A stretch of DNA of 64,000 nucleotides from Cellulomonas sp. HZM (GCF_000708885.1 NZ_JEOE01000011.1:48417-112416), one strand, 5' to 3'; shown: positions 17,807 through 26,425, counted from the stretch's first letter. Notes: generated by a model from the sequence alone, not told the origin. A program made the numbers and translations.

Positions 17807-17854
17807 ATGCGCACGCGTCCCCTCCCCCTCGGCCCGGTCGGGCGGGGCGCCTGA
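17807..17854 (+). CDS. Possible 15-residue leader peptide
   Basis: ATG at 17807 opens MRTRPLPLGPVGRGA, whose TGA overlaps the ATG of the 82-residue membrane protein. The overlap suggests translational coupling. It is too short for any assignment and could be chance. Confidence 0.25.
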   Translation: MRTRPLPLGPVGRGA

Positions 17855-18102
17855 TGGGGCGGCACGCGAGCCGCGAGCCGGACGCCCGTGCCGAGCGCCG
17901 CTGGGTGCCGTGGGCCGAGCGCGCCGGGATGGGGGTCGCCGCCGCACTCGTCGTGCTGCTGGTGCTCCGGTGGGCGGACGTGGGGTGGGGTGCGACGCTC
18001 GCTATCGCAGGCGCGGCGCTCGTCCTCGTTCCCGCCGCGGCGTGGGTCGCGTCAACCGTCCCGGGGCACGACGGGCAGCACGGGGACGTCGAGCGCTCCT
18101 GA
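17854..18102 (+). CDS. Small two-TM membrane protein, hypothetical
   Basis: An 82-residue protein with two hydrophobic helices (AGMGVAAALVVLLVLRWADV and ATLAIAGAALVLVPAAAWVA) and a short charged tail. It resembles many unassigned actinobacterial membrane proteins. Its last 51 bp overlap the 3' end of the convergent PAP2 gene, so the C-terminal tail is less certain. The start codon overlaps the stop of a 15-residue leader frame. Confidence 0.6.
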   Translation: MGRHASREPDARAERRWVPWAERAGMGVAAALVVLLVLRWADVGWGATLAIAGAALVLVPAAAWVASTVPGHDGQHGDVERS

Positions 18103-18777
18103 CGCGGGCAGCGTCCGCCAGCGGTCGACGACCGTGACGAGGCCGAGCACGACCACGGCGAGCCCGACGGCGGCGAGCACGTCGGTCAGGAAGTGGTAGC
18201 CCAGGTACAGCCGGCTGAGCGCCACCAGCCCGGTGCCGACGACCGCGGCGAGGAGCCACACCGCGACGAGCCCGACCGAGCGGTGCCGGCTGCACACCAG
18301 GTAGCCCGCGACGAGCAGGAACGTCGCCGTGCCGAGCGTGTGACCCGAGGGGAACGACGCCGTCGTCTCGGCCCCGGGGACGTGCATCGTCTCGACGGGC
18401 GGCCGCGGTCGGGCCACGATCCCCTTGACCAGCAGCCCCAGAGCCGTCGAGACCACCATCGCGCCCGCGAGCAGCGCCGGGCGCCACCACACTCGTCGGA
18501 CGCGCCACCAGACCACGCACGCCACGAGCACGACCACCGGCAGCACGGTCGGCCCGGTCACGAACGTGATGGCCTGCAGGACCGACGTCACCCACGGCGA
18601 CCGGTGCGCGACGAGCCACTCCAGCACCGTCTGGTCGACCGCCGCGAGGTCGTCACTCTCGCGCACGTCGTCGAGCATCTTGGCGAACACGAGCAGCCCG
18701 ACGACGACCAGCACCGCACCCGGGACGACGACCGCGAGCGCGCGCCGCGTGCGCGGGTGGTGCTCGTCGGGCGTCAT
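18052..18777 (-). CDS. PAP2-family membrane phosphatase
   Basis: A 241-residue polytopic protein with all three acid-phosphatase motifs: KGIVARPRPP, FPSGHTLG and SRLYLGYHFLTDV. The catalytic His residues face the outer side of the membrane in this family, which removes phosphate from lipid phosphates such as undecaprenyl pyrophosphate or phosphatidic acid. The ATG at 18777 is preceded by GAGG; an alternative is 18789. Six hydrophobic helices are visible. The 3' end overlaps the convergent small membrane protein gene. Confidence 0.9.
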   Translation of the reverse strand: MTPDEHHPRTRRALAVVVPGAVLVVVGLLVFAKMLDDVRESDDLAAVDQTVLEWLVAHRSPWVTSVLQAITFVTGPTVLPVVVLVACVVWWRVRRVWWRPALLAGAMVVSTALGLLVKGIVARPRPPVETMHVPGAETTASFPSGHTLGTATFLLVAGYLVCSRHRSVGLVAVWLLAAVVGTGLVALSRLYLGYHFLTDVLAAVGLAVVVLGLVTVVDRWRTLPASGALDVPVLPVVPRDG

Positions 18778-18939
18778 GCCTGACCTCATCACATATTCGC
18801 GTGACGCAGGTATCACGCACGTGGTCTGGTGTTCCTGTCACACCGTCGCCCGGACCTGCAGGTCCACCGGCGACCACCCCCGCCGGGGACGCTCCGGACG
18901 GGCCACCACATCCCCCAACTCCGTCCGGAGGACTTCGTC

Positions 18940-19119
18940 ATGCACCCGACCCTGAACTACGACCTCGCCCGCCTCGAGCAGGACGCCGCCGTGCGGCAGT
19001 CCCGGCTGGAGCGCGAGCGCGCTCGCGAGCAGCATCCGTCCGACGCCACGAGGCGACCCCCGAGTCCGAAGCACCTGACGGTGCCGGTGATCCGGGTGGC
19101 CACGCTGCGCATCGTCTGA
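18940..19119 (+). CDS. Small hypothetical protein
   Basis: A 59-residue protein, MHPTLNYDLARLEQDAAVRQ, then a highly charged helix (SRLERERAREQH) and a short strand-like tail. Short proteins with this opening are widespread in actinobacteria without known function. GGAGG lies 8 nt before the ATG, which fixes the start. It stands alone just upstream of the oligoribonuclease gene. Confidence 0.65.
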   Translation: MHPTLNYDLARLEQDAAVRQSRLERERAREQHPSDATRRPPSPKHLTVPVIRVATLRIV

Positions 19120-19203
19120 ACGGTCCCGACGGGCCGGTCCCTCTCACCGGGGGCCGGCCCGTCGTCGTCCCCGGCCCGACGCACGCCGGACGCCCCGACC
19201 GCC

Positions 19204-19209
19204 TAGGGT
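19204..19209 (+). promoter_or_regulatory. Leaderless -10 element of orn
   Basis: TAGGGT ending 7 nt before the GTG at 19217. It supports that GTG over the one at 19208, which overlaps the -10. Confidence 0.55.
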
Positions 19210-19216
19210 GAGGCCT

Positions 19217-19882
19217 GTGAGCAGCAGCGTCGCCCCCACCCCCGCCCCCCACGGCCACGAGAGCGCCGACCGCATCGTCTGGATCGACTGCGAGATGACC
19301 GGACTCGACCTGACCGCCGACGCACTCGTCGAGGTCGCGGTCGTCGTCACCGACTCCGAGCTCAACGTGCTGGGCGACGGCGTCGACGTGATCATCGCCC
19401 CGCCCGCCGGTGCGCTCGAGCAGATGGGCGACTTCGTGCGCACCATGCACACCACGTCCGGGCTGCTCACCGAGCTCGCGGACGGCACGACCCTCGAGGA
19501 CGCCCAGCGCCAGGTGCTCGAGTACGTGCGCACGTGGGTGCCCGACCCTGGCAAGGCGCCGCTCGCCGGCAACTCCGTCGGCACGGACAAGACGTTCCTC
19601 GACCGGGACATGCCCGAGCTGGTCGGGTACCTGCACTACCGCGTCATCGACGTGTCGTCGATCAAGGAGCTCGCGCGCCGCTGGTACCCGCGCGTGTACT
19701 TCAACTCGCCCGAGAAGAACGGTGGCCACCGCGCCCTCGCCGACATCCTCGAGAGCATCGACGAGCTCCGGTACTACCGCGCCGCGCTGATGCCCGAGCA
19801 GCCGGGCCCCGACTCGGCGACCGCGAAGCAGATCGCGGCGCAGGTCGTGGCCACGTCGGTGCGGGGTGCGCGCTCGTCCTGA
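19217..19882 (+). CDS. orn: Oligoribonuclease
   Basis: A 221-residue DEDDh exonuclease. Exo I is VWIDCEMTGLDL, the middle shows GNSVGTDKTFLDRDMPEL, and the end NGGHRALADILESI carries the catalytic His and Asp. Orn degrades 2-5 nt RNA and the pGpG or linear dinucleotides left from cyclic di-nucleotide turnover. Length is slightly above the family's usual 180-210 owing to a short N-terminal extension (SSSVAPTPAPHGHES). It ends just before tRNA-His. Confidence 0.95.
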   Translation: MSSSVAPTPAPHGHESADRIVWIDCEMTGLDLTADALVEVAVVVTDSELNVLGDGVDVIIAPPAGALEQMGDFVRTMHTTSGLLTELADGTTLEDAQRQVLEYVRTWVPDPGKAPLAGNSVGTDKTFLDRDMPELVGYLHYRVIDVSSIKELARRWYPRVYFNSPEKNGGHRALADILESIDELRYYRAALMPEQPGPDSATAKQIAAQVVATSVRGARSS

Positions 19883-19977
19883 CCGTCGCGCTCGACCCGG
19901 TTGCGGCCGGATCCGTGTCCCGGGCACCGCGTGCGCTCCGGTACACTTCTTCTCGCCCGTCCGGCGACGGACGGCAT

Positions 19978-20051
19978 GGTGGGTATAGCTCAGCTGGTAG
20001 AGCACCTGGTTGTGGTCCAGGGGGTCGCGGGTTCAAGTCCCGTTACTCACC
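19978..20051 (+). tRNA. tRNA-His (anticodon GTG)
   Basis: Acceptor GTGGGTA pairs TACTCAC; the anticodon loop holds GTG. The extra G at 19978 can pair with C at 20051, the diagnostic G-1:C73 pair of tRNA-His. CCA is not encoded. Confidence 0.95.
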
Positions 20052-20062
20052 CCGAAGACGAA

Positions 20063-20091
20063 GGGCGCCGATCCTCACGGGATCGGCGCCC
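20063..20091. terminator. Bidirectional hairpin terminator
   Basis: A perfect 12-bp stem GGGCGCCGATCC with its complement and a 5-nt loop, followed by TCCGTTCGTTC. It lies between tRNA-His and the convergent ATP-grasp gene. Confidence 0.75.
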
Positions 20092-20119
20092 TCCGTTCGT
20101 TCTCGGGCGCTGCACCCGT

Positions 20120-21046
20120 TCAGACCAGCCGGGCGACGAGTGCGTCGACGAACCGCTCCAGCGCGCCGTCGGCGTGGGCGAAGAACAGCGACGGCTCGGT
20201 GAGCTCGAGCTCGAGCAGCACGGGATGCCCCTCGTCGTCGGGGATGAGGTCCACGCGCGCGTAGAGCAGCGGCTTGTCGACCCCGGGCAGCAGACCCGGC
20301 AGCGCGTCGACGATCCGCTGCGCGACCTCGAGCTCCTCGTCGGTCGCGTCCCGTGGGGACATGTCCTCCCTGAGGTACAGCCCCGTCTCGTCGTCCGGGC
20401 GGTACGGGCCCTCGAGCAACGGCCCCTTGCGCACCGAGTGGCTGAACGCGCCGTCGACGAACACGAGGGCGGTCTCCCCCGCGGTGTCGACCTGCTTGAG
20501 ATAGCGCTGGATCATGACGCGGCGCCCGACGCCCAGCAGGTTCTTGGCGTGCATGATCGCGAGCGAGCGGGACGTCGTCACGTCCGCCTGGTAGCGACCC
20601 GTGTCGCGCGAGCCCGCGCTCACGGTCGGCTTCACGACGAAGTCGCCGAACGCCGGGAACCTGGTGTGGATGGCGCGCGAGTCGAAGTTGCGCTCCGGGT
20701 CGAGCCAGATCGTCGGGACGATCGGCAGCCCCGCCGTCTCGAGATCCCGCAGGTAGGTCTTGTCGATGTTCCAGCCGACGACCGACGCCGGGTTGAGCAG
20801 CGTGCTCGACCGCTCCACGCGGTGGGTCCAGTCGGTGAACTGGGTGGGGCGCTGCGTGTAGTCCCACGTCGAGCGGATAAGCACGTGCTGGTACGTCCCC
20901 CAGTCGATCGTCGGGTCGTCCCACACCACGACGTCCGCGCCGACCCCGCGCTCACGCAGGGCCGCGACCAGCGGCTGGTCGTCGGCGTCCAGGTCAGGCA
21001 GCTCGGCGCAGGTCGCGAGGGCCAGTCGGGCGGTCGGCTCGTTCAC
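20120..21046 (-). CDS. ATP-grasp domain protein
   Basis: A 308-residue protein of the RimK/DcsG-like ATP-grasp superfamily: VVWDDPTIDW and RSTWDYTQR at the N-terminus, then DKTYLRDLETAG, FVVKPTVSAGSRDTGRY (ATP-binding Lys and Gly loop), VDGAFSHSVRKGP and LLELELTEPSLFF (metal-binding acidic residues). It should form an amide-like bond through an acyl-phosphate; substrates are unknown. The RSTWDY motif is shared with enzymes such as the cyclic-peptide ligase DcsG of cycloserine synthesis. The GTG at 21046 has a TAGGCT -10 element 7 nt before it. Confidence 0.8.
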   Translation of the reverse strand: MNEPTARLALATCAELPDLDADDQPLVAALRERGVGADVVVWDDPTIDWGTYQHVLIRSTWDYTQRPTQFTDWTHRVERSSTLLNPASVVGWNIDKTYLRDLETAGLPIVPTIWLDPERNFDSRAIHTRFPAFGDFVVKPTVSAGSRDTGRYQADVTTSRSLAIMHAKNLLGVGRRVMIQRYLKQVDTAGETALVFVDGAFSHSVRKGPLLEGPYRPDDETGLYLREDMSPRDATDEELEVAQRIVDALPGLLPGVDKPLLYARVDLIPDDEGHPVLLELELTEPSLFFAHADGALERFVDALVARLV

Positions 21047-21053
21047 CCTGCGA

Positions 21054-21059
21054 AGCCTA
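21054..21059 (-). promoter_or_regulatory. Leaderless -10 element of the ATP-grasp gene
   Basis: TAGGCT on the minus strand, 7 nt before the GTG at 21046. Confidence 0.5.
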
Positions 21060-21119
21060 CCGACCGCGCTCGACGTCCGGGCCCGTACGTGCGCCGGGCG
21101 GGCTGGTGCGGTCGGGGCG

Positions 21120-22226
21120 TCAGGCCGCACCCGCCTCGCTGACGCGGCGCAGCGCCTGCAGCACCGTCGCCGACGTCGCGCGGCCGACCACCCGGTCGCC
21201 GTCCCAGACGTCGACGCCGTCCGCACCGTCCCGCACGAGCGCGTCGAGCACGTCCGTGAGCTCGGCGCCGAGCTCGACCCGCTCCGACGGGTCCGGCACG
21301 CGCCGCTCCTGCGCCGCGCCCGATCCCGTGGTCGACGATCCTCGGTCCGCGCCGGGCGCCCGGAGATCGGCCGCAGAGAGATCGACCGCAGAGAGCCGCC
21401 CGAGCCCCAGCATCCGCGCGGTCCGACCGCGGCCGACGAGGTCCGCGACCGCCGGCGTCGCTGGCCGGGCCACGATGTCGAGCGGTGCCGCGAGCTGTTC
21501 GACGTGCGCTCCTTCGCTGAGCACGGCGACGCGGTCCGCCATCGTCACCGCCTCGTCGATGTCGTGCGTCACGAGCATCACGGTGGTGCCGAGCTCGCGC
21601 TGGATGCGTGCGAACTCGTGCTGCAGACGCCGCCGACCCACCGGGTCGACCGCACCGAACGGCTCGTCCATGAGCAGAACCGGCGGGTCGGTGGCGAGAG
21701 CGCGCGCCACACCGACGCGCTGTCGCTCGCCGCCCGACAGCTCGTGCGGGTACCGACGCGCGTACCTGCCCGGTGCGAGCCCGACGAGGTCGAGCAGCTG
21801 CGCGACGCGGTCCGCCGTGCGGCGCCGGTCCCAGCCGAGCAGGCGCGGCACCGTGGCGACGTTCTGCTCGACCGTGCGGTGCGGGAAGAGGCCGACGTTC
21901 TGGATGACGTACCCGATGCGACGGCGCAGCTCGACGGGGTCCACGCGAGTGACGTCCTCGCCCTCGAGCAGGATGCGGCCGCTGGTGGGCTCCACCAGCC
22001 GGTTGGCCATGCGGAGCGTCGTCGACTTGCCGCACCCCGACGGTCCGACGAGCACGAGCACCTCGTGCGGGCGCACGTCGAGCGACAGGTCGTGGACGGC
22101 GGCAGGCCGCTCGTCGGCGCGGCCGCGCGCGGGAGCCTCGCCGTACGACTTGCTCACGGAGTCGAAGCGGATGGTCCACTCGCCGTCCGCGCCCTGGCGC
22201 TGGTGGTCGTGCTGGTCGTCGCTCAC
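21120..22226 (-). CDS. Osmoprotectant ABC transporter, ATP-binding protein
   Basis: A 368-residue ATPase of the OpuCA/ProV type. Walker A GPSGCGKST, LSGGERQRVGVARALA signature, LLMDEPFGAVDP Walker B and THDIDEAVTMADR are visible in the first 250 residues. A C-terminal stretch (WDGDRVVGRATSATVLQALR) could be a single CBS-like sensor; the usual two CBS domains are not clear. It powers uptake of a quaternary-ammonium osmolyte with the two permeases transcribed divergently. Start GTG 22226 with TAGCGT 8 nt upstream. Confidence 0.9.
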   Translation of the reverse strand: MSDDQHDHQRQGADGEWTIRFDSVSKSYGEAPARGRADERPAAVHDLSLDVRPHEVLVLVGPSGCGKSTTLRMANRLVEPTSGRILLEGEDVTRVDPVELRRRIGYVIQNVGLFPHRTVEQNVATVPRLLGWDRRRTADRVAQLLDLVGLAPGRYARRYPHELSGGERQRVGVARALATDPPVLLMDEPFGAVDPVGRRRLQHEFARIQRELGTTVMLVTHDIDEAVTMADRVAVLSEGAHVEQLAAPLDIVARPATPAVADLVGRGRTARMLGLGRLSAVDLSAADLRAPGADRGSSTTGSGAAQERRVPDPSERVELGAELTDVLDALVRDGADGVDVWDGDRVVGRATSATVLQALRRVSEAGAA

Positions 22227-22234
22227 GCCACGGG

Positions 22235-22240
22235 ACGCTA
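22235..22240 (-). promoter_or_regulatory. -10 element of the osmoprotectant ATPase gene
   Basis: TAGCGT on the minus strand, 8 nt before the GTG at 22226; back-to-back with the permease promoter. Confidence 0.45.
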
Positions 22241-22302
22241 GCGTGCGCCACCGACATCGGCGCGGGCTCGGACCTGGACGGGCACGTGTCAGAGCCTGCG
22301 GC

Positions 22303-22308
22303 TACGGT
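22303..22308 (+). promoter_or_regulatory. Leaderless -10 element of the permease operon
   Basis: TACGGT ending 6 nt before the ATG at 22315. Confidence 0.55.
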
Positions 22309-22314
22309 CGCTGC

Positions 22315-23004
22315 ATGCTCCTGGCCGACGCACCGCCGAACCCCTGGTTCTCGTGGCAGTACGTGACGAACAACTCGGCGGACATCCGTTCCGCGCTGGG
22401 CCAGCACACGTCGCTGACGCTCCAGGCCGTCGCGATCGCGCTGGTCGTCGCGTTGCCGCTGGCCGCTCTCGCGCACGCGCGGCCTCGGCTCGCTGCGCCC
22501 GTGGTCGGCACGGCGGGGGTCCTCTACACGGTCCCGTCGCTCGCGCTGTTCGCCCTGCTCGCCCCCTGGACCGGCATCGGCCGCACCACGGTGCTCATCG
22601 GTCTCGTCGCGTACGCGTTGCTGGTGCTCGTGCGCAACATCCTCGTGGGCCTCCAGGGCGTCGACCCGGCGGTCACGGACGCGGCGCGGGGCATGGGGTA
22701 CGGACGGGGCCGCATGCTCTGGCAGGTCGAGCTGCCTCAGGCGTTGCCGAGCATCGTCGCGGGTGTCCGCGTCGCCACCGTGTCCACGGTCGCGCTCGTC
22801 ACGGTCGGGGTCGTCGTGGGCTACGGCGGGCTGGGTCAACTCATGTTCCGCGGGTTCCGGAGCGACTACCACGCCGAGATCATGACGGCGACCGTGCTGT
22901 GCCTCGTGCTCGCTCTGGTGTGCGACGTCGTCATCGTGCTCGTCGGTCGGTGGCTCACGCCGTGGTCACGATCGACGCGCATGCTCGCGGACAGCGAGGT
23001 CTGA
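22315..23004 (+). CDS. Osmoprotectant ABC transporter, permease 1
   Basis: A 229-residue inner-membrane protein with five to six hydrophobic helices and the binding-protein-dependent transport motif GVDPAVTDAARGMGYGRGRM, which contacts the ATPase. It begins MLLADAPPNPWFSWQYV, typical of OpuCB/ProW-like subunits. It is followed two bases later by a second permease and then the binding protein, making the divergent transporter complete. The start is set by the -10 element 6 nt upstream. Confidence 0.9.
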   Translation: MLLADAPPNPWFSWQYVTNNSADIRSALGQHTSLTLQAVAIALVVALPLAALAHARPRLAAPVVGTAGVLYTVPSLALFALLAPWTGIGRTTVLIGLVAYALLVLVRNILVGLQGVDPAVTDAARGMGYGRGRMLWQVELPQALPSIVAGVRVATVSTVALVTVGVVVGYGGLGQLMFRGFRSDYHAEIMTATVLCLVLALVCDVVIVLVGRWLTPWSRSTRMLADSEV

Positions 23005-23006
23005 CC

Positions 23007-23732
23007 GTGGACATCGTCCAGGACGCCATCACGTGGCTCAACGACCCGCTCAACTGGACCGGGCCGGACGGCGTGCTGTCGCTCGCCGCCGCGCACGTGC
23101 GTGTCACGCTGCTCGCGGTTCTGCTCGCAGCCGTCGTCGCGATGCCGGCCGGCGTGTGGCTCGGCCACCGGCGCCGTGGCGGCACGTTGGGGGTCGTCGT
23201 GGCGAACACCACGCGCGCGCTCCCCACGCTCGCACTGCTGACGCTGTTCGCCTCGGCCGGGCTGTTCGGCAACACCGCGACGGTGCTGGCCTGCGCGGTG
23301 TTCGCCGTGCCGCCGCTGCTCACCAACACGGTCACCGGCGTCGGCGGGGTGGACCGGGACGTCGTCGACGCGGCGCGCGGGCTGGGGATGTCGGGGGCGC
23401 GGCGGCTCTGGTCCGTCGAGCTGCCGCTGTCGGTGCCGCTGGTCGCGGCGGGCGTCCGCACGGCCGTGGTCCAGGTGCTCGCGACCGTCCCGCTGGCTGC
23501 GCTCGTCGGGGGCCGGAGCCTCGGCTCGATCGTCGTCACCGGGTTCGGCACCCAGCGGTACGGGCAGGTGCTCGCCGGAGGCGTGCTCGTGGCGGCGCTG
23601 TGCCTGGTCGCCGAGGGGCTGCTCGCGCTCGCCCAGCGCGCGGTGTCGCCCCGCGGTCTGCAGCCGGCACCCGCACGGTCGTCGCGACGACCGACTCCGG
23701 TTGCCGCGACCGCCGACTCCGGGTCTGATTGA
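23007..23732 (+). CDS. Osmoprotectant ABC transporter, permease 2
   Basis: A 241-residue permease with helices at LSLAAAHVRVTLLAVLLAAV and TLALLTLFASAGLFG and the motif VDRDVVDAARGLGMSG. It pairs with the permease two bases upstream to form the membrane channel (OpuCD-like). The C-terminal 30 residues (QPAPARSSRRPTPVAATADS) are a Pro/Ala/Arg tail beyond the last helix. Start GTG 23007 immediately follows the previous stop, so translation is coupled. Confidence 0.9.
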   Translation: MDIVQDAITWLNDPLNWTGPDGVLSLAAAHVRVTLLAVLLAAVVAMPAGVWLGHRRRGGTLGVVVANTTRALPTLALLTLFASAGLFGNTATVLACAVFAVPPLLTNTVTGVGGVDRDVVDAARGLGMSGARRLWSVELPLSVPLVAAGVRTAVVQVLATVPLAALVGGRSLGSIVVTGFGTQRYGQVLAGGVLVAALCLVAEGLLALAQRAVSPRGLQPAPARSSRRPTPVAATADSGSD

Positions 23733-23831
23733 CGTTCGCGACCGCGACCGGAGCGAGAGCCCGCGGCCGACACCTCCCCCGACCAGTGCCACCCTCATCC
23801 ACCGATGCCATCCCTGACACAGGAGCCCACG

Positions 23832-24851
23832 ATGCGCACACGCACCACGACCGGACTGCTGGCCACCTCGTTGCTCGGCGCGAGCCTGCTCCTCGCCGCG
23901 TGCGGGTCTCCCGGATCGGGCGGCGGCCAGGCCGCGCCGACGTCCGCCGGCTCGAGCGGGGGTGCGACGGCGGCCGCCGAGTGCTCGCCGGTCGCCGGTG
24001 ACCAGCTCGTCGTCCTCAAGGACGACAAGGGGCTGCAGAACTCCGACAACATCATCCCCGCGATCAACGCGAAGACCGCGAGCGAGCACCCCGAGATCGT
24101 CGACCTGCTGAACACGGTCTCGGCCAAGCTGGACACCGAGAAGCTGATCCAGCTCAACAAGTCGGTGGACATCGACCGCAAGACGTCCACCGAGGTCGCC
24201 AAGCAGTTCGTGGCCGACCAAGGGCTCGCCGCGACCGACCAGGTCGGCGACGGCGCGAAGATCGTCGTCGGCGCCGCCAACTTCTCCGAGAACGCGACCC
24301 TCGCAGCGATCTACGCGGCCGTCCTGAAGTCCGCGGGCTTCGACGCGTCCTCGCGCACGATCGGCGCACGCGAGGTCTACCTGCCGGCCCTCGAGAAGGG
24401 CAAGGACATCCAGGTCGTGCCCGAGTACGCGGCCACGCTCGCCGACTTCATCAACGGCAAGGTCAACGGTACGGATGCCGCCTCGGTCGCGACCCCGGAC
24501 ATCGACAAGACGGTCGCCGCGCTCACGCCGCTCGCCGAGAAGGTCGGGCTCACCATGGGAGCAGCCTCGGCCGCACAGGACCAGAACGCGTTCGCGGTGA
24601 CCGCGGCGTTCGCCGCGGAGCACAAGGTCACGACGCTGTCCGAGCTGGCCGCCGTGTGCGCCGGTGGCGTCTCGCTCGCCGGTCCGCCGGAGTGCCCCGA
24701 GCGCCCGTTCTGCGAGCTCGGCCTGACCAAGACCTACGGCCTGAACACGACGTTCAAGTCGTACGACTTCGGCCTCATCGGAGCCGCGATCCGCAAGGGC
24801 GAGACGGCGCTCGGCCTCGTCCTGTCGAGCGACGGCTCCCTCGCGAGCTGA
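23832..24851 (+). CDS. Osmoprotectant substrate-binding lipoprotein with permuted domain order
   Basis: A 339-residue lipoprotein (lipobox LLAAC, Cys24, then a Gly/Ser linker) of the OpuAC-type quaternary-amine binding family. Residues about 58-131 (VVLKDDKGLQNSDNIIPAIN through DTEKLIQLNKSVDIDRKTS) match what is normally the C-terminal end of the domain. The normal start (KIVVGAANFSENATLAAIYA) only begins at about 143, and the protein ends at LGLVLSSDGSLAS, just where VVLxDDK would usually follow. So the domain looks circularly permuted. CAGGAG precedes the ATG. It completes the transporter operon. Confidence 0.85.
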   Translation: MRTRTTTGLLATSLLGASLLLAACGSPGSGGGQAAPTSAGSSGGATAAAECSPVAGDQLVVLKDDKGLQNSDNIIPAINAKTASEHPEIVDLLNTVSAKLDTEKLIQLNKSVDIDRKTSTEVAKQFVADQGLAATDQVGDGAKIVVGAANFSENATLAAIYAAVLKSAGFDASSRTIGAREVYLPALEKGKDIQVVPEYAATLADFINGKVNGTDAASVATPDIDKTVAALTPLAEKVGLTMGAASAAQDQNAFAVTAAFAAEHKVTTLSELAAVCAGGVSLAGPPECPERPFCELGLTKTYGLNTTFKSYDFGLIGAAIRKGETALGLVLSSDGSLAS

Positions 24852-24880
24852 CCCGGCCGCTTGCCTGATCGCTCGCACGC

Positions 24881-24917
24881 AGGGCGCGGACCCGACCGTC
24901 GGTGGGGCCCGCGCCCT
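24881..24917 (+). terminator. Hairpin terminator after the binding-protein gene
   Basis: Arms AGGGCGCGG-A-CCC and GGG-GC-CCGCGCCCT form a long GC stem with one bulge, 30 bp past the stop. Confidence 0.6.
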
Positions 24918-24991
24918 TCGCGCGTCGCACGAGCGTCGCCGGCTCGAGCGTCGTGCGACGACTTCCTCCGAGCGCCTCGCCGGACGCTGGC

Positions 24992-26425
24992 CTACAGCCC
25001 CGCGGTCTCGCCGAACCGCAACCACACCTCGGACAGCGTCGGGTAGGACGGCACGGCGTGCCACAACCGGGCGAGCGGCACCTGGCCCACGACCGCAACC
25101 GTTGCAGCGTGCAGCAGCTCGGCGACCTCGGGCCCGACGAACGTCGCACCGACCACCGTCCCGCGCGCGTCGTCCAGCACGAGCCGCGCGTGGCCCTGGT
25201 AGTCCGGGGCCAGCACGGACGCACCGGCGAGGTTCCCGAGGTCGTAGTCGACGGCGCGGACGTCGATGCCCGCGTCCCTCGCCGAGCTCTCGGTGTGCCC
25301 GACCCATGCGACCTCAGGGCGCGAGAACACCACCTGCGGCACCGATGCCTCGTCGGCGGTCGCACGGTACCTGCTCCACGGCTCGGCGCCGGACTCGGCC
25401 TCGCGCATCGCGTCGTCGTCACCGAACCGCGCAGCGACGACATCGCCCGCGACGCGCGCGTCGTACTTCCCCTGGTGCGTGGTGCCCGTGCGGCCGGTGA
25501 CGTCGCCCACCGCGAACAACCAACCTCCCGCAGCCTCGACCTGGAGCGCGTCGTCGACATGCAACGGCGCACCCGGTGCGAGGTCGATCGCCTCGAGCCC
25601 CAGGTCGGCCGTGCGGGCGTGACGTCCGGCCGCCACGAGCACCTCGTCGGCGTGGAGCACGCCCCAGGCGGTGGTGAGGTGGACACCGTCGTCGTCGCGC
25701 ACCGCCGACGTCACCTCGGTGCCGAACCGGATCGTCACGCCCAGCGCGACCAGCGCATCGCGCACCGCCTCCCCGGCGAACGGCTCGGCCGCGGGCAGCA
25801 GCCGGTCGCCGCGCACCAGCATCGTGACCGCGCTGCCGAGGTCGGCGTAGACGGTCGCCATCTCGACGCCGACGACGCCCCCGCCGACGACCGCCAGCCG
25901 CGCAGGCACCTGATGAGACGACGTCGCGTCTCGGCTCGTCCACGGCTCGACACCGCGCAGCACCTCCGGCACGGTCGCGACCGACCCCGTGGCGACGATC
26001 ACGGCGTGGCGTGCCACGAGCGCGCGCTCACCGTCGTCGCCCGCGACCGTGAGGCACCGTGGCCCGGTGAACCGAGCCGCCCCACGGACGAGCGTGATGC
26101 CGACCGACTCCACCCAGGAGACCTGCCCCGCGTCGTCCCACTGCGAGGCGACCTCGTCGCGACGCGCGAAGGCCGCCGAGGCGTCCACGCCACCGTCGAC
26201 GGCGGAGGCCGCCCCCGGGACCGCCCGGGCGGCCGCGAGCACCGTGCCGGGCCGCAGGAGCGCCTTCGACGGCATGCACGCCCAGTACGAGCACTCGCCG
26301 CCCACCAGCGCGGCCTCGACGAGCGCGACGCTCAGCCCCGTGCGGGACGCCCGGTCGGCGGCGTTCTCTCCGACCGCTCCGCCGCCCACCACGATCACGT
26401 CGAACGTCTCGTCCTGCGGGGCCAT
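24992..26425 (-). CDS. Flavoprotein disulfide reductase family protein lacking the catalytic His
   Basis: A 477-residue FAD/NAD(P) protein: FDVIVVGGGAVGE (FAD), redox GGECSYWACMPSK (Cys45, Cys50), second Rossmann RLAVVGGGVVGVEMA, GDV FAD-binding LFAVGDVTG, and a C-terminal dimerisation domain. In dihydrolipoamide and glutathione reductases the C-terminus holds a His-Glu dyad (HPTLSE); here it reads SYPTLSE (Tyr461, Glu466), so the His is replaced. It is therefore unlikely to be a standard lipoamide dehydrogenase and may be a quinone- or mycothiol-related reductase like the divergent actinobacterial LpdA-type enzymes. Confidence 0.85.
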   Translation of the reverse strand: MAPQDETFDVIVVGGGAVGENAADRASRTGLSVALVEAALVGGECSYWACMPSKALLRPGTVLAAARAVPGAASAVDGGVDASAAFARRDEVASQWDDAGQVSWVESVGITLVRGAARFTGPRCLTVAGDDGERALVARHAVIVATGSVATVPEVLRGVEPWTSRDATSSHQVPARLAVVGGGVVGVEMATVYADLGSAVTMLVRGDRLLPAAEPFAGEAVRDALVALGVTIRFGTEVTSAVRDDDGVHLTTAWGVLHADEVLVAAGRHARTADLGLEAIDLAPGAPLHVDDALQVEAAGGWLFAVGDVTGRTGTTHQGKYDARVAGDVVAARFGDDDAMREAESGAEPWSRYRATADEASVPQVVFSRPEVAWVGHTESSARDAGIDVRAVDYDLGNLAGASVLAPDYQGHARLVLDDARGTVVGATFVGPEVAELLHAATVAVVGQVPLARLWHAVPSYPTLSEVWLRFGETAGL

